From Eggerthellaceae bacterium (GTDB taxonomy: Bacteria; Actinomycetota; Coriobacteriia; Coriobacteriales; Eggerthellaceae): a DNA stretch of 5,057 bases. The translations under genes and the position numbers were made by a program. The notes below the pieces were generated by a model that was not told the origin of the DNA, searched no databases, and saw only the letters and a program-made list of their open reading frames with translations. Location of the stretch: the NCBI GenBank assembly GCA_017459485.1, contig JAFUCW010000104.1:1-5057 (forward strand), written 5' to 3'. Shown here in pieces: positions 4,345-5,057 of this stretch; positions within the stretch are counted from its first letter, which is position 1; every line of letters begins with the position of its first letter.

Positions 4345-5057
4345 AGTTCACCTCAAGGAAGAACTTGATCGCCACGCGCCTTGAGGCGTCTTTGTTCTCG
4401 TAGCCGTTCTCGTCGTACACAAGGTCCGACTCGCCGTAGCCCCTGCAGACGGCGAGTCCGTCGAACACCGACCGCTGCCCGTCGTCCAGAACGCCCGAAC
4501 AGTACGACATCACGGCGTTCGCCCTGTTCTCGGAAAGCCTCATGTTGTACTCCGACTCGCCGTCAGAGTCCGTGTTGCCCTCGAACGAGACCTCCTTCAG
4601 GGCCGCAGAGTACTTCTCGTCGAGGATGACCGAGGCGTACGCGGCGAACACCCTGTCCAGGTACTCCTTCCCGGCATCGCCCAGCTCGTAGGAGTCGGTC
4701 GCGAAAAGGACGCTGTTGTCCATGACGACTTCGCCGGTCTTCTCGTTGACAGCTGCGTCTATGCCCGCCTGCGCGAACGCCTTCTTCAGCTCGTCGAGGA
4801 TCTCGTCTCGCTTAACCGTCGCCTCCCGGTAGACGGAAGGCTCGAGCTCGTCGAGGTCGTCGCGCGCGATGTTGTCTTGCAAACCAGCGTTTAGATACAC
4901 TGCGTCACCCACTGTGATCGACGAGAGTACATTGTCGTTGAACTCTAGTCGGATTTCACAGGAGTGTTCCGTCTCGAGTACTGTATCGCCTGTATCGTAC
5001 CCGTCACCTGGAAACACTACTGACTGTATTCTGTAACCATAACCGGCCTGGTAACAC
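4343..5057 (-). CDS. OmpA/MotB-like C-terminal domain protein (5' end outside window)
   Basis: The frame is open to the right edge, so the start is missing. A GTG at 5017 is only an internal Val, because reading continues upstream through TACCAGGCCGG without a stop. Counted from the first complete codon (5056), 237 residues are visible. A beta-rich stretch (about 10-60) is followed by a helical linker (74-97). An OmpA-C domain covers about 110-233: SVLFATDSYEL, then GNTDSDGESEY, LSENRANAV and a final DASRRVAIKF. The Asp of NTD (163) and the Arg of NRA (178) are where OmpA-family proteins bind the diaminopimelate or other acid of peptidoglycan. The usual GHTD is GNTD here. The protein is probably envelope-located and wall-binding. 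ZorB-like or MotB-like identity cannot be excluded, but no MotA/ZorA partner is in view. The part above about 4860 looks more AT-rich than the OmpA domain. Confidence 0.85.
   Translation of the reverse strand, partial: CYQAGYGYRIQSVVFPGDGYDTGDTVLETEHSCEIRLEFNDNVLSSITVGDAVYLNAGLQDNIARDDLDELEPSVYREATVKRDEILDELKKAFAQAGIDAAVNEKTGEVVMDNSVLFATDSYELGDAGKEYLDRVFAAYASVILDEKYSAALKEVSFEGNTDSDGESEYNMRLSENRANAVMSYCSGVLDDGQRSVFDGLAVCRGYGESDLVYDENGYENKDASRRVAIKFFLEVN

Noticed and set aside
4343..5017. Complete OmpA-like gene starting at GTG 5017
   Set aside because: The frame stays open upstream to the window edge and no ribosome binding site precedes the GTG, so the true start lies outside.

Overview
The window looks like an accessory region of a bacterial chromosome, probably a Gram-positive gut-type actinobacterium. 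Coriobacteriia/Eggerthellaceae is my best guess, with low confidence. The guess rests on a single-TM protein with an N-terminal zinc ribbon, an OmpA-C domain protein with a large additional domain, a DUF234-type ATPase, clear GGAGG-type ribosome binding sites, and base composition that changes from gene to gene and even within genes. No rRNA, tRNA, CRISPR array or intact insertion sequence is visible.

Layout: (1) 1-1275, minus strand: a zinc-ribbon/TM/beta-rich exported protein whose 3' end lies beyond the left edge. (2) 1276-1842: a gene-poor stretch of about 570 bp with a surprising density of inverted repeats. These include a strong hairpin, a GAAA-capped hairpin inside a larger possible fold, and a pair of 20-base inverted repeats 306 bp apart end to end. 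(3) 1843-2493, plus strand: an unrecognised 216-residue protein, charged and soluble-looking, with one C-terminal membrane segment and a Cys-rich tail. (4) 2494-2752: a convergent intergenic gap. (5) 2753-4159, minus strand: an AAA-type ATPase fused to a DUF234/PD-(D/E)xK-like C-terminal domain. It is preceded by a perfect 16-bp inverted repeat that overlaps a candidate promoter. (6) 4223-4342: a short gap. (7) 4343-5057, minus strand: the C-terminal part of an OmpA/MotB-like peptidoglycan-binding protein whose N-terminus lies beyond the right edge.

The genes do not form one obvious operon. The zinc-ribbon gene and the orphan gene diverge from the structured region. The orphan and the ATPase gene converge. 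The ATPase and OmpA-like genes are co-directional but separated by about 180 bp that hold what looks like an independent promoter. Three of the four genes encode predicted membrane or envelope proteins, and the fourth a predicted nucleotide-driven nuclease-like protein. That mix fits an accessory or defence-type neighbourhood, but I cannot show that the genes work together. The best leads are the self-contained ATPase module with its operator-like repeat and the structured region at 1334-1735.
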